Shown in pieces: positions 16,277 to 25,332 of a stretch of 42,626 bases of DNA (its first letter is position 1; every line of letters begins with the position of its first letter). Location: contig RZZW01000027.1 of assembly GCA_009929695.1 (NCBI GenBank), positions 1 to 42,626 of the forward strand, written 5' to 3'. The notes beneath the pieces are model-generated. The model had not been told where the DNA came from, made no database searches, and saw only the letters and a program-made list of their open reading frames with translations. A program made the translations under genes and the position numbers. Origin of the DNA: Clostridia bacterium (GTDB lineage Bacteria; Bacillota; Clostridia; Oscillospirales; Ruminococcaceae).

Positions 16277-18340
16277 ATGGAACACTTGAAAAGAAAAAAT
16301 ATCTCCATGAAAATGATGTTTTGCGGCGGAATAATTTTCGGGATTATAGTTTTTTTATGTATTTATGGCTTTAGGATTGTCGATGTGACATATGACGAGT
16401 GGCTTTGGAACGGAGAGGATTTAAGCCAGCACTATTCAGGTTGGTTGTCATACCGAAGCTCCGCGTGGAGATTTCCGTTAGGGTTATGCGATACACTTAT
16501 AGACGGACAGCTTATATCCGTCATGTACACGGATTCTATTCCGTGGCTTGCGGTTATATTTAAAGCCTTCAGCGCAATTTTGCCAAGCACTTTTCAGTAT
16601 TTAGGCTTATATGGATTAATGTGCTTTGCGCTGCAAGGCGGCTTTGCGTTTTTAATCATGTATAAGCTTACAGACAACGCCATATATAGCGTTGTTTCAG
16701 GCTCAATTTTATTCTTTACAGCACCGCTTTTTCAGCGCATGTTCACACATACAGCTCTTGCAAGCAACTGGATAATTCTTGCATCCTTCACTTTATGGAT
16801 TTTCCACAAGGACTTTCGTTCCATAAAAACATCAACAATTCTTTGGTGCGGAATTTTTGCATTATCCGTAGGTATCCATATGTATTATTTGCCTATGGTT
16901 GGCGCACTGATGTTTTTTCGGTATTTACAAGATGCTATAGAGAACAAAAAATATTGGTCTAGGCTTGCTTGTGTTATATCGGCAGTGTTAAGTGCTGTTT
17001 TAGCACTTTATGTTCTAGGCGGATTTTACGGCGGCGCACAATTTGACCAAAGCGGACTTGGTTCATACAGCATGAACTGGAACAGCCTGTTCAATTCCTC
17101 TAATATAGGACGTATTTTGCCTGCGCTGCCATTAGCGCAGGCGGATCAATATGAAGGAATTGCCTATCTAGGCTTAGGCGGCATACTTGCACTCGTTATT
17201 GGATTAGCAGCATTAATTGTAAACTATATTAAAAACCACAATGGCATTTGCTCAAATCGAATAGGAGCATTGTGCGGAACGCTTTGTGCGTTTGCGCTTT
17301 TGGTTTTTGCCGCAAGCCCCAAGGTAACGTTTGGTTCACACGTTTTATTCACAATACCTCTTCCTGATATTATTATAAAGGTATGGAATGTTTTCAGAAG
17401 CTCCGGTCGTGCTGCATGGCCTGTAATGTATGCTATAATAATTATAGGCATGGTGCTCATATGGAAAAATTTCAAGCAGTTTGTCGCAATTTTGCTTTCA
17501 GCGGCGTGTCTCTGTATACAAATATATGACTTTTCCGCTTATATCGGAAGAAAGCACATGGAGTTTTTTAGCCCCACTGCTCAATCAGTTCAGCTAACAC
17601 CAACAGATGTTTGGACTTCGCTGTTGTCAGATGTATCCAACATCCAATTCATGAGTGATGCGTCGGCTCCGCTAGTTGTTAGCTATAATTCTAAAACCGT
17701 TTATGCACTTGTAAGATATGCCATGGACAACGATGTTAATTTAAGCAATTTTCACATAGGAAGAAAAAGCACAGACTCAATAAACGAAAAGCGCAACAGT
17801 GCGTTTAACGACATTTTCAATGGAAATCCATCTGATGACACTATATATGTGTTTGATAAAATGTATTTGGATAAACGCATATTTGACAACTTGAATATAT
17901 ATCAGATGGACGATATGTTTATCGGCGTCACAAAGCCTATTGATAAGAGCTTGACGTCCAAAGTTAAAGAAGTAGAATACGGCGAATTATATTCATTTTC
18001 TTCTAAGCTCCCAAATGCTATAGGCGCAAAGTATGAAAATAATGCCTTAGTTGTGTCCTCGGGAGAAACAGCCTCTTTGCAAAGCATATGGCTTGGCAAC
18101 GGCAAATATAAAATAACTGTCAAAGGCGAAGCGCTCAAAAGCTCTACTTTGAAAGCAACCGATGAGAGCATTAACATAGTTGTAGATAGTATAGCGGATA
18201 AAGAAATGATCTTCATTATCGAAATAGATAAAGAGGGCGAAGATGTAACTTTGCAATTACAGACAACCGAGGCAAACTGCATCATAAGCGATATAACAGT
18301 CTCTTCGGCTGTAAAAGAATACGAATCTCTTGCCGCGTAA
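16277..18340 (+). CDS. polytopic membrane protein, DUF6311-like
   Basis: A 687-residue protein with about 11-12 predicted membrane helices in the first 450 residues and an extracytoplasmic C-terminal beta-rich domain (about 460-680). The N-terminal loop after helix 1 carries SQHYSGWLSYR, WRFPLGL and YTDSIPWLA, which I recognise as the DUF6311 pattern. The layout (first loop, many helices, soluble tail) resembles GT-C glycosyltransferases and YfhO-like proteins that modify surface polymers with polyprenyl-phosphate sugars, so a sugar transferase role is plausible but inferred. The start ATG has TTGGAGG 9 bases upstream. It ends before a perfect 22-bp terminator hairpin. Confidence 0.78.
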   Translation: MEHLKRKNISMKMMFCGGIIFGIIVFLCIYGFRIVDVTYDEWLWNGEDLSQHYSGWLSYRSSAWRFPLGLCDTLIDGQLISVMYTDSIPWLAVIFKAFSAILPSTFQYLGLYGLMCFALQGGFAFLIMYKLTDNAIYSVVSGSILFFTAPLFQRMFTHTALASNWIILASFTLWIFHKDFRSIKTSTILWCGIFALSVGIHMYYLPMVGALMFFRYLQDAIENKKYWSRLACVISAVLSAVLALYVLGGFYGGAQFDQSGLGSYSMNWNSLFNSSNIGRILPALPLAQADQYEGIAYLGLGGILALVIGLAALIVNYIKNHNGICSNRIGALCGTLCAFALLVFAASPKVTFGSHVLFTIPLPDIIIKVWNVFRSSGRAAWPVMYAIIIIGMVLIWKNFKQFVAILLSAACLCIQIYDFSAYIGRKHMEFFSPTAQSVQLTPTDVWTSLLSDVSNIQFMSDASAPLVVSYNSKTVYALVRYAMDNDVNLSNFHIGRKSTDSINEKRNSAFNDIFNGNPSDDTIYVFDKMYLDKRIFDNLNIYQMDDMFIGVTKPIDKSLTSKVKEVEYGELYSFSSKLPNAIGAKYENNALVVSSGETASLQSIWLGNGKYKITVKGEALKSSTLKATDESINIVVDSIADKEMIFIIEIDKEGEDVTLQLQTTEANCIISDITVSSAVKEYESLAA

Positions 18341-18346
18341 TTAACT

Positions 18347-18392
18347 TATAAAGCACGCCTTAGATTTTCAAAAATCTAAGGCGTGCTTTATA
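18347..18392. terminator. bidirectional terminator with perfect 22-bp stem
   Basis: Two 22-base arms (TATAAAGCACGCC... and its exact complement) are separated by only CA. The hairpin lies between the DUF6311-like gene (plus) and the Crp/Fnr gene (minus), with A/T-rich flanks both ways, and should terminate both transcripts. Confidence 0.88.
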
Positions 18393-18427
18393 AAATTTAA
18401 ACTGCGATTTTGATTATTAAATCTATA

Positions 18428-19096
18428 CTAGCTTTGCACGTCGGCTTTCAGCACAAAGGTGTTTTTGTCTACATCTATAAGCCCGTCCTTTTGCATTTTG
18501 CTTAGTTCATTCGACATCGCGCTGCGGTCTACGCTTAAATAATCCGCAAGCTGTTGGCGGTTAAACGGGATTGTCACGGTGTTGCTGCCCTGCCTTTCCG
18601 CCTGAAACGATAGGTATGAAACGAGCCGCCCGCGTATTGATTTTGAGCTTGTGTGCAAAATTCGGCGCGATAAATTGAGATTTTTCTGCGCTGTCACAGC
18701 AAGCAGATTGCGCACAAGCCTGCTGTGGTGAGCGCACGCTTTCGGGCACGTGCCGATAACGCGGCCTATGTCGAGAAAAAGCACCTCGCAGCGGCTATCC
18801 GCAACGGCGTTCACCATCATCGGCTCATTTGGCACGCAGGCGTATGTCTCGGCGAAAATCTGCCCCGCTTCAACGTGATATAAAAGGCTCGTGTTGCCCC
18901 ATAAATCATTGCTCTCGATGTTCACGTCTCCCGAGAGCACAAAGCCCATGCTGTGCACAATGTCGCCGACGCTGTAAATATATTCGCCCTTTTTATATTC
19001 GCGCAGCTTTGCGCCGAGACAGCCGAGCATACCCTCGACTTCCTCCGGCGTACAGCCCGCAAACAGCGGCGTTTGTGCTAAAAAATTACAGTCCAA
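18428..19096 (-). CDS. Crp/Fnr family transcriptional regulator
   Basis: A 222-residue regulator. I place the start at a TTG (19096) because AAAGGAG lies 6 bases upstream and the protein then begins DCNFLAQTPLFAGC, the usual Crp/Fnr N-terminus; the longer frame has no ribosome site. Residues about 10-125 form the cyclic-nucleotide-binding-like beta roll (GEYIYSVGDIVHSMGFVLSGDV), and residues about 145-215 the winged helix (FNRQQLADYLSVDRSAMSNELSKM as recognition region). No N-terminal Cys cluster as in FNR is seen, so the signal is unknown. It is divergent from a 4Fe-4S protein gene, with a palindrome between them that fits its operator. Confidence 0.92.
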   Translation of the reverse strand: MDCNFLAQTPLFAGCTPEEVEGMLGCLGAKLREYKKGEYIYSVGDIVHSMGFVLSGDVNIESNDLWGNTSLLYHVEAGQIFAETYACVPNEPMMVNAVADSRCEVLFLDIGRVIGTCPKACAHHSRLVRNLLAVTAQKNLNLSRRILHTSSKSIRGRLVSYLSFQAERQGSNTVTIPFNRQQLADYLSVDRSAMSNELSKMQKDGLIDVDKNTFVLKADVQS

Positions 19097-19109
19097 AATA
19101 TTCTCCTTT

Positions 19110-19151
19110 GTTGTTATAACAACATATCTTACGGCTTGATTATAGTATACT
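19110..19151 (+). promoter_or_regulatory. Crp/Fnr-type operator and -10 box of the 4Fe-4S gene
   Basis: A perfect 14-base palindrome GTTGTTATAACAAC (19110-19123) lies upstream of TATACT (19146-19151). The expected transcription start near 19158 puts the palindrome centre at about -41.5, the classic class II activator position, and no -35 box is present. On the other strand the palindrome sits 14 bases before the regulator's start codon, so binding could also repress the regulator. Confidence 0.6.
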
Positions 19152-19190
19152 TTAGTCATGAAAACAAGCTTTATATTCGGAGGTAAAATT

Positions 19191-19901
19191 ATGCTTAGAA
19201 AAATTATCACTATAGATGAAGAGAAATGCAACGGCTGTGGCGCGTGCGCAAGTGCCTGCTTAGAGGGTGCAATCGGCATGGTCGGCGGCAAGGCAAAGCT
19301 TTTGCGCGACGACTACTGTGACGGCCTCGGCAACTGTCTGCCCGCGTGCCCCACAAGCGCGATAACATTTGTCGAGCGCGAAGCCGCCGCATATGACGAA
19401 GCCGCAGTTATGAAAAATCAGCAGCAGAAAATGAAGCAGCACGCCATGACAATGGGCGGCTGCCCGGGAAGCCATTCGCGTCAGCTTGAGCGCGAAGCAC
19501 CGATATCAGAGGAAACACCCCACGCAGTCAACACAGCTTCACAGCTTCGCCAGTGGCCTGTTCAGATAAAATTAGCGCCCGTAAACGCGTCTTATTTTGA
19601 CGGCGCAAACCTTTTAATCGCCGCCGATTGCAGCGCCTATGCCTACGGAAATTTCCACAACGAGTTTATTCGCGGCAAGGTTGCGCTCATCGGCTGCCCA
19701 AAATTAGACGCGGGAGATTATAGTGAAAAGCTGACGGAAATCATTAAAAATAATAACATCAAAAGTCTGACAATCGTCCGCATGGAGGTTCCGTGCTGCG
19801 GCGGCATAGAGCACGCGGCAGTTACAGCGCTCAAAAACAGCGGCAAATTCATTCCGTGGCAGGTCGTCACGATATCGGTCGACGGAAAAATACTAGATTA
19901 A
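19191..19901 (+). CDS. 4Fe-4S dicluster ferredoxin-like protein
   Basis: A 236-residue protein started at ATG 19191 with CGGAGG 7 bases upstream; an upstream ATG at 19158 would coincide with the predicted transcript start. Residues 1-65 carry two clusters: CNGCGACASAC and, less regularly, CDGLGNCLPACP. The rest (about 90-236) has conserved cysteines in GGCPGS, AADCSAY, IGCPKLD and VPCCGG, suggesting further metal or redox chemistry. Such proteins are found beside Crp/Fnr regulators and hybrid cluster proteins in clostridia and are thought to move electrons in nitrosative or oxidative stress responses; that role is inference. It is probably activated by the divergent regulator. Confidence 0.87.
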   Translation: MLRKIITIDEEKCNGCGACASACLEGAIGMVGGKAKLLRDDYCDGLGNCLPACPTSAITFVEREAAAYDEAAVMKNQQQKMKQHAMTMGGCPGSHSRQLEREAPISEETPHAVNTASQLRQWPVQIKLAPVNASYFDGANLLIAADCSAYAYGNFHNEFIRGKVALIGCPKLDAGDYSEKLTEIIKNNNIKSLTIVRMEVPCCGGIEHAAVTALKNSGKFIPWQVVTISVDGKILD

Positions 19902-19971
19902 CAAATTTCAGCAAAAAAAGTCGAGAAAATATCCGTGCGCTCCTGTAAAATGTCATTGTGGAGATGATTAG

Positions 19972-20850
19972 ATGAACGAGCAGCTTTTGGCGGTTCAGCG
20001 AATGCAGGACTATATTGAAAAGCATATCGACAGCGACATCACGGCGGCACAGCTTGCGCGCGCAGCACTGTTTTCGCCGTGGCATTCGTATCGGCTTTTC
20101 AAGCTGTACACATCGCTTACGCCCGCACAGTATATACGCCGTCTGCGGCTTTCAATGTCGGCGTTACGGCTTAAAAATGAGGATTGCCGCGTGCTCGACG
20201 CAGCGCTTGACCTCGGCTTTGGCAGTGTGGACGGCTATCAGCGCGCTTTTTATAAGGAGTTTGGCTGCAACCCTCGCGAATACGCGCAAAACCCTGTTCC
20301 TATCACGCTTTTTATCCCCTACGGAGTAAAATTCAGAGAGCTTAGAAAGGATGAAATCGACATGGAAAACCTGCAAAGCGTGTTTGTTCAGCGCATCAAA
20401 AAGCCCGCCCGCAAAGTGATTATAAAGCGCGGCGTAAAGGCGGAGGATTATTTTCCGTACTGCGAGGAGGTCGGCTGCGACGTGTGGGGTCTGCTCACGA
20501 GTATGGACTCCCTCTGCGGCGAGCCTGTGTGCCTGTGGCTGCCACAAAAGTACATAAAACCACACACATCAACCTACGTTCAAGGCGTTGAGGTCGCCGA
20601 CGATTACGACGGCACAGTGCCCGAAGGCTTTGACGTTATAGCGCTGCCCGAAGCCGAATATCTGATGTTTCAAGGCGAGCCGTTCGAGGAAGAAAACTAC
20701 TGCGAAGCAATTTTAGCCGTGCAGCACGCAATGGAAAAATATAATCCCGACACCATAGGTTATGAATGGAACACAGAAAACCCGCGCATTCAACTAGAAC
20801 CGCTTGGCACACGCGGCTATATAGAGCTTAAAGCCGTAAAGCGTAAATAA
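19972..20850 (+). CDS. AraC family regulator with GyrI-like effector domain
   Basis: A 292-residue regulator. Residues 5-105 hold the two AraC helix-turn-helix motifs at the N-terminus (ITAAQLARAALFSPWHSYRLF; VLDAALDLGFGSVDGYQRAF and NPREY). Residues about 130-290 are a GyrI-like/SOUL-type small-molecule binding domain. This N-HTH/C-effector order is that of Rob/SoxS-like multidrug sensors (Rob, BmrR-like ligand domain) that switch efflux or detoxification genes. The start ATG has GGAG 8 bases upstream. No adjacent target gene is evident; it lies between the ferredoxin gene and a converging catabolic operon and has its own terminator. Confidence 0.92.
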   Translation: MNEQLLAVQRMQDYIEKHIDSDITAAQLARAALFSPWHSYRLFKLYTSLTPAQYIRRLRLSMSALRLKNEDCRVLDAALDLGFGSVDGYQRAFYKEFGCNPREYAQNPVPITLFIPYGVKFRELRKDEIDMENLQSVFVQRIKKPARKVIIKRGVKAEDYFPYCEEVGCDVWGLLTSMDSLCGEPVCLWLPQKYIKPHTSTYVQGVEVADDYDGTVPEGFDVIALPEAEYLMFQGEPFEEENYCEAILAVQHAMEKYNPDTIGYEWNTENPRIQLEPLGTRGYIELKAVKRK

Positions 20851-20853
20851 TTT

Positions 20854-20888
20854 AAACCCACCTTTGTAAATTTACAGAGGTGGTTTTT
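20854..20888 (+). terminator. intrinsic terminator of the AraC-type gene
   Basis: An imperfect stem of about 15 bp (AAACCCACCTTTGTAAA against TTTACAGAGGTGGTTTT) with a tight ATTT loop, followed by TTTTTAT. Confidence 0.85.
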
Positions 20889-20903
20889 ATAATATTAAGT
20901 TTA

Positions 20904-22895
20904 TTAAAGCTGCACGCTAAGTGCCTCGGGGGTGGCGAAGGGGCCGGGGATTGTGGAGACGGTGCGGTGGTTGCCGTGATAGTCGCGGTCGAACACTATG
21001 GGGGTGCCGTCTGTGTTTTCAAATTTTTCTTCCGGCTCAAACGCTTTGCCGAGTGTTTCTGTTGTGATTATGCCGTTTTTTATGTCCTTGAGGTAGTCGT
21101 AAATATTTGTTTTAAGCGTATATTTGCCATCTTTTTCGATTAGCTCGAAGAAGACGGTGTTTTTATCGTCGACAAGCTTATTGCTTTCGTTTTTGCACGC
21201 TTTTGCGCCGTTAAAATACGCGTTGCCGTCGAGCCAAACGGGCAGATGCGCCGAGTGATACGGCGTAAGCTTTGGCATATCAGCGGGCTTATCGAGCTCA
21301 AACTATTTTATCCACTCGTCGTAGCTTGGATATTCATCGAACATATCTGTGCCGACGACCTGATTATCGCTTGCATATGGGTGGTCTGCGCTGAGCTTAA
21401 CAACCGGATAATTCTGCACGAAAATATTGTTGTAAAATCTGTCGTCGCCGTGCAAAATTGTCATAAAGCCCGCGACCTCTGTGCGGTGGCGGATATGATA
21501 CGGCGTATAGCGCGGCTCGCTGCCCTCCTCAACGGAGTGGTTTGTGCCTTCGCCCACAGACGTAAACGCGCCCAAAATGAGGTTATGAACGCACGCTACG
21601 CCCTGTGTTGCCATGCGGATAGACGCTTTTGATAGCAGAATATTGTTGTCGATAAGCGTCGGCCCATGCCCGACCTCGACGAAAATATCCTGACTTACCA
21701 TTGCGCCTGCCGCGACGCTCACGTTTTCGGGCGCGTGGTTGTCGTGCATAAAGTTTTGCGTAATGCGCGTGCCCTGCGCCTGCCAGTCGCACCAAATGCC
21801 CATTGTGCTGTGGTGGATATGGTTGCGGCGGAAGGTCACGTCAATCGGTGCGTGGAGCTTAATGCCCGCGATTTCCGCGCCGCCGAGTTGCTGCATATTG
21901 TTGATGTTATGTATGTGATTGTCCTCGATAATGCTGAACACCGCGCCCATGCGCCCGACGATGCCCGTCTGCTCGCAGCGATATATGTGGCAGCGGCGCA
22001 CGATGTGGCTACCGACGTTTTCTTTAAGCCAGCCGTGATACTGCCCGCGGCAAACGGCGTCGCGCTCCATCTGTGTGGGGCTTTTTACGTGCTTTGTTGT
22101 GAAATAATGGTCGTTTTCCTCGTCGTAATATTTGCCGAGGGAGATGCCGCTGCATTTGCTGTTGCTGATTTCGCAGTCCTCAATTATCCAGCCCTTTGAC
22201 CAGTGAGGGCCAACCATACCGTCTTGAAACGCCGCAGGCGGCGCCCATGTTGTAGCGGCTTTGTTGATTTTAAAGCCGCTGAGGGTGATGTAGCCAACGC
22301 CTGTTTTTGACGGCATAAAGCAGTTGCGGCGCACGTTGATGTCCGTTTTTTCCTTGTTTGGGTCTTTATCTTGGAAGTTTGCGTATATGACAGTATCGCT
22401 GCCGTCCTGCTCGGTGTACCATTTATATACGGAATATTCAGGCTCCCAAGACGGCTTGTAAACCTCGCCTTTTATACATTTTTCAAGTGTTTCTGTCTCA
22501 TAAAGCTGACGGTCGTTTAAATAAACAGCGCCTGTATGACGCACCACCGGCGCAAAATACCAGTCTCCGCCGACGAACGTTGTGTAGGGGTTATACGTTC
22601 CGAAAACGCCGTTATCGACGTGGCATACCCACACATTGCCTTGATATTTTTCCCAAGAATTTATCTCCTCTGCGCCTGTGATGACAGCGCCGAGCGGCAC
22701 TTCGCTGCGGTAGATTATGCGTGCGTCCTCTGTTCCGGCATGAACAGGGTCGACATATTCGCGATAAATTCCGGGCGCGACAAGCACTTCGTCGCCCGGC
22801 ATTGCCACCTTTGCCGCGTCGTTGATATACTTAAAGGGCATTTCCTTGCTGCCGTTACCCTCGCGCGAAGCGGCTGCGTTTACATAAATTGTCGT
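20904..22895 (-). pseudogene. right-handed beta-helix protein with in-frame TAG and lost ATG
   Basis: The frame encodes a parallel beta-helix protein of about 660 residues, of the type seen in glycan-degrading operons: an N-terminal DEVLVAPGIYREYVDP motif, helix rungs rich in NHIHN/NHIHH, and a C-terminal domain (HLPVWLDGNAYFNGA, GNHRTVSTIPGPFA). It is broken in frame by TAG at 21303-21305 (WIK-stop-FELDKPAD), after which the same frame continues to 20904. At the 5' end, AGGAG is followed after 7 bases by ACG where relatives have ATG (TIYVNAAAS follows). The first in-frame ATG (22841) is 54 bases further in, with no ribosome site. It is last in the xylB-type operon. Probable role: cleaving or binding the sugar polymer that feeds the operon. 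Two lesions suggest decay, unless they are sequencing errors. Confidence 0.75.
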
Positions 22896-22919
22896 GAATA
22901 TTCTCCTATATAAGTTTGC

Positions 22920-22944
22920 GGGCGGATATTGAATTCGCCCCTAC
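22920..22944 (-). repeat. GTAGGG hairpin repeat
   Basis: On the minus strand GTAGGGGCGAATTC then AATATCCGCCC, a hairpin nearly identical to the copy at 34905 (GGGCGGAT / ATCCGCCC stem there; one base differs here). It lies between the isomerase-like gene and the beta-helix gene. Confidence 0.7.
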
Positions 22945-22970
22945 GGCTCAATGTAAATTTGCGATAGAGC

Positions 22971-22995
22971 GTAGGGAACGCATTTCATGCGTTCC
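22971..22995 (+). repeat. GTAGGG hairpin repeat
   Basis: GTAGGGAACGCATTTCATGC then GTTCC: the stem GGAACGCA / TGCGTTCC with loop TTTCA or similar. The same stem recurs at 37870. Confidence 0.72.
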
Positions 22996-23002
22996 GATAG
23001 CT

Positions 23003-24487
23003 TTACGCGAACGGATTTTCTCCGGCGTATGGCAGGTTTTTTGGCTGATTGTACGCGATATCTGCTATACCTAGATATTTGAACACCTCAAACAAGCGCT
23101 TGCCGTAATGGCCGAACGCGACTGCGCCGTGGTGCGGGTAGCGTTTTGCGATGAGCACATGGCGGTAGAAACGACCCATTTCGGGTATCGCGAAAATGCC
23201 TATGCCGCCGAAGCTCTGCGTTGCGACGGGTAGCACTTCGCCCTCGGCGATATAGCTGCGCAAAACGCCCTCGCTGTCGCACTGCAAGCGGTAGAACGTG
23301 ATGTCGCTTGGCGCAATGTGGCCCTCTAGCGTGCCGCGTGTGATATCGGGGTCGCTGCCCGCCGGCTCTAGCAAGCGGTGCTGAATGAGCTGATATTTAA
23401 CGGCGCGGTCTGCGCACATTTTGCAGCTTGGCGTGTTGCCGCAGTGGAAACCCATGAATGTGTCGGTGAGCGAGTAGTCGAATTTGCCCTTTATGCCGTC
23501 GTCGTAGATGTATTTTGGCACGCTGTTGTTGATGTCGAGCAGCGTCACGGTGTCGCCCGAAACGCACATGCCTATGTACTCGCTTAGTGCGCCGTAAATA
23601 TCCACCTCGCACGAGACAGGGATGCCGCGCGAGACAAGGCGGCTGTTGACGTAGCACGGCTCAAAGCCAAATTCGTTCGGGAAAGCAGGCCAGCATTTGT
23701 CGGCAAATGCGACATATTTGCGGCTGCCCTTGTGCTTTTCTGCCCAGTCGAGCAGGGTCAGCTCAAACTGCGCCATGCGGACGTTCAAGTCCTCATAATA
23801 GCGCCCCTCGCCCATTTCCTTTTTCATATCCTCGCAAACAGCGGGAATGCGCGGGTCGTTTGCGTGCTCTTTATAGCTGACAAGCAGGTCAAGCTCCGAG
23901 TTTTCCTCGACCTCTACACCAATTTCATAAAGACCTTTTATCGGCGCGTTGCAGGCAAAAAAATCCTGCGGGCGCGGGCCGAAGGTGATGATTTTTAAGT
24001 TTGTAACGCCGATGACGGCGCGTGCAATGGGGATAAAGTCGGCAATCATGTCCGCGATTTCGCCCGCTGTGCCGACAGGATATGACGGAATGTAGCCTTT
24101 CAAATGGCGCATGCCGAGATTGTATGAACAGTTGAGCATGCCGCAGTATGCGTCGCCGCGGCCGTTTATCATGTCGCCGTCGCCCTCTGCCGCCGCGACA
24201 AACATGCACGGGCCGTCGAAGTTTTTGGCGATGAGCGTCTCGGGCGTTTCGGGGCCGAAGTTGCCGAGGAACACACAAAGCGCGTTGCAGCCTGCGTCTT
24301 TTGCCTCCTGCACGGCTTTGAGCATGTCAAGCTCGTTTTCGACTGTTGTTTTAATCTCGACGATTTCTGTTTTTTTTGCTCCGCACTGCTCGGCAATCGC
24401 CGCGCGGCGTTTTTCGCTTAATGCGATTGGAAAGCAGTCACGTGAGACTGCGATAAGGCCTATTTTTACTACTGGTATATTTTCCAT
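23003..24487 (-). CDS. L-fucose/L-arabinose isomerase-like protein
   Basis: A 494-residue protein of the FucI/AraA-like fold, which interconverts aldoses and ketoses with a divalent metal. Visible features are an N-terminal Rossmann-like domain (VFLGNFGPETPE, NGRGDAYCG), a middle domain and the C-terminal substrate domain (GFHCGNTPSCKMC, GRFYRHVLIAKRYPHHGAVAFGHYG). Metal ligands of true L-fucose isomerase (Glu, Asp, His) cannot be aligned with certainty by eye, so the exact sugar is open. AAGGAG lies 8 bases before the ATG. It sits downstream of a xylulokinase-type kinase and a DUF4867 gene in one operon, which implies isomerisation before phosphorylation in the cytoplasm. Confidence 0.85.
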   Translation of the reverse strand: MENIPVVKIGLIAVSRDCFPIALSEKRRAAIAEQCGAKKTEIVEIKTTVENELDMLKAVQEAKDAGCNALCVFLGNFGPETPETLIAKNFDGPCMFVAAAEGDGDMINGRGDAYCGMLNCSYNLGMRHLKGYIPSYPVGTAGEIADMIADFIPIARAVIGVTNLKIITFGPRPQDFFACNAPIKGLYEIGVEVEENSELDLLVSYKEHANDPRIPAVCEDMKKEMGEGRYYEDLNVRMAQFELTLLDWAEKHKGSRKYVAFADKCWPAFPNEFGFEPCYVNSRLVSRGIPVSCEVDIYGALSEYIGMCVSGDTVTLLDINNSVPKYIYDDGIKGKFDYSLTDTFMGFHCGNTPSCKMCADRAVKYQLIQHRLLEPAGSDPDITRGTLEGHIAPSDITFYRLQCDSEGVLRSYIAEGEVLPVATQSFGGIGIFAIPEMGRFYRHVLIAKRYPHHGAVAFGHYGKRLFEVFKYLGIADIAYNQPKNLPYAGENPFA

Positions 24488-24526
24488 AATTATTACTCCT
24501 TGTGTTTTAAATTTGTAATGTTTATT

Positions 24527-24569
24527 GTAGGGAGCGACGCCCTCGTCGCTCCGCTAGGTTTGCGCAAAC
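24527..24569 (+). repeat. GTAGGG hairpin plus GTTTGCGCAAAC palindrome
   Basis: GTAGGGAGCGACGCC then CTCGTCGCTCC form a hairpin (GGAGCGACG / CGTCGCTCC), followed by CGCTAG and the perfect palindrome GTTTGCGCAAAC (24558-24569). It has the same modular order as at 10798 and 37870. Confidence 0.75.
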
Positions 24570-24570
24570 T

Positions 24571-24675
24571 TACCTCATCCGTCGCTCCTTCGTCGCGCCA
24601 CCTTCCCCCGAGGGGGAAGGCTTTCGTAGGCTTCCCCTTGAGGGGAAGCTGTCAGCGTAGCTGACTGATGAGGTG
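24571..24675. repeat. MITE-like repeat with CCTCATC/GATGAGG ends
   Basis: Starting right after the palindrome, TTACCTCATCCGTC is matched by GACTGATGAGGTGAA at the far end. Inside are two nested hairpins, CCTTCCCCC-GAG-GGGGAAGG and GCTTCCCC-TTGA-GGGGAAGC, and AGCTGTCAGCGTAGCTGA. This compound repeat type is familiar from Ruminococcaceae intergenic regions; no open reading frame is present. It sits between the DUF4867 and isomerase-like genes of one operon. Confidence 0.7.
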
Positions 24676-24692
24676 AAAAATCACTCACGCCA

Positions 24693-25328
24693 CTAAATAA
24701 TTTCAGCCACATCAATATTCTCGCCAACAAGCCCAACATATGCGCCCTGCTTCGCTTCGTTTGCGTCTTTATGCGCGAGCAGCCATTTATTGCGCGCCCA
24801 GAGGGTTTTGTCCTCGGCGTTTTTTATGGTTATTGCTGGTTTGTCGGTGTTTGTGCCCTTTGGCAGCACCACCATCACTTTAAAGCCTGCGCCGTTTTTG
24901 GCACTGCATGGCGCATAGTGAAGTGTTGTTGCGTACACCTCTAACAGTGTGTTTTTCGGACACAAAAACGCGCGGACTTTCGATGTGTCGAGCACTCCGT
25001 CGATGATTTCGTGCTGCTTTGCTAGGAGCAAAATAAAGTCGCTTGTGCCGAGGTTTATCTCGCTGTCGCGGTGATATTCGAGGCAATTTAGCTTTGTGTT
25101 ATGTCCGTTGCACCACCCAAGCTGCACAGGCATTCCGCCGTAGATATTGTCTTGTATTTCCGCCGCGATAGAGAGCTTTTCAAGCGCGGGCTCACTTGGC
25201 ACATATTCAACGCCGCCCGTCAGCGGCGTTTCGTTTTCGAGCGCATTTACAAGCGGCGATACGTCGTAGCCTGTGATAATTTTGCCGTATGGCGCAAAGC
25301 TTTCGTCTGTCACAAGTTCAATTTTCAT
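24693..25328 (-). CDS. DUF4867 family protein
   Basis: A 211-residue protein. The start ATG at 25328 has AAGGAG 7 bases upstream, and that site overlaps the end of the kinase gene (stop TGA 5 bases before). The sequence (PYGKIITGYDV, GGMPVQLGWCNGHNTKLNCLEYHRDSE in parts, TTLHYAPC, VVLPKGTN) is that of DUF4867, a cupin-like family usually found in pentose, deoxyhexose or uronate catabolic operons. Conserved His/Glu residues in the EYH and LHYAPC motifs suggest a metal site, so a lyase, epimerase or isomerase of a sugar intermediate is plausible; the reaction is not established as far as I know. Confidence 0.85.
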   Translation of the reverse strand: MKIELVTDESFAPYGKIITGYDVSPLVNALENETPLTGGVEYVPSEPALEKLSIAAEIQDNIYGGMPVQLGWCNGHNTKLNCLEYHRDSEINLGTSDFILLLAKQHEIIDGVLDTSKVRAFLCPKNTLLEVYATTLHYAPCSAKNGAGFKVMVVLPKGTNTDKPAITIKNAEDKTLWARNKWLLAHKDANEAKQGAYVGLVGENIDVAEII

Positions 25329-25332
25329 TTTT

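Noticed and set aside
24527..24675. CRISPR-like repeat tract.
   Set aside because: The repeats are nested palindromes of different sequence with no regular spacers and no cas genes nearby.
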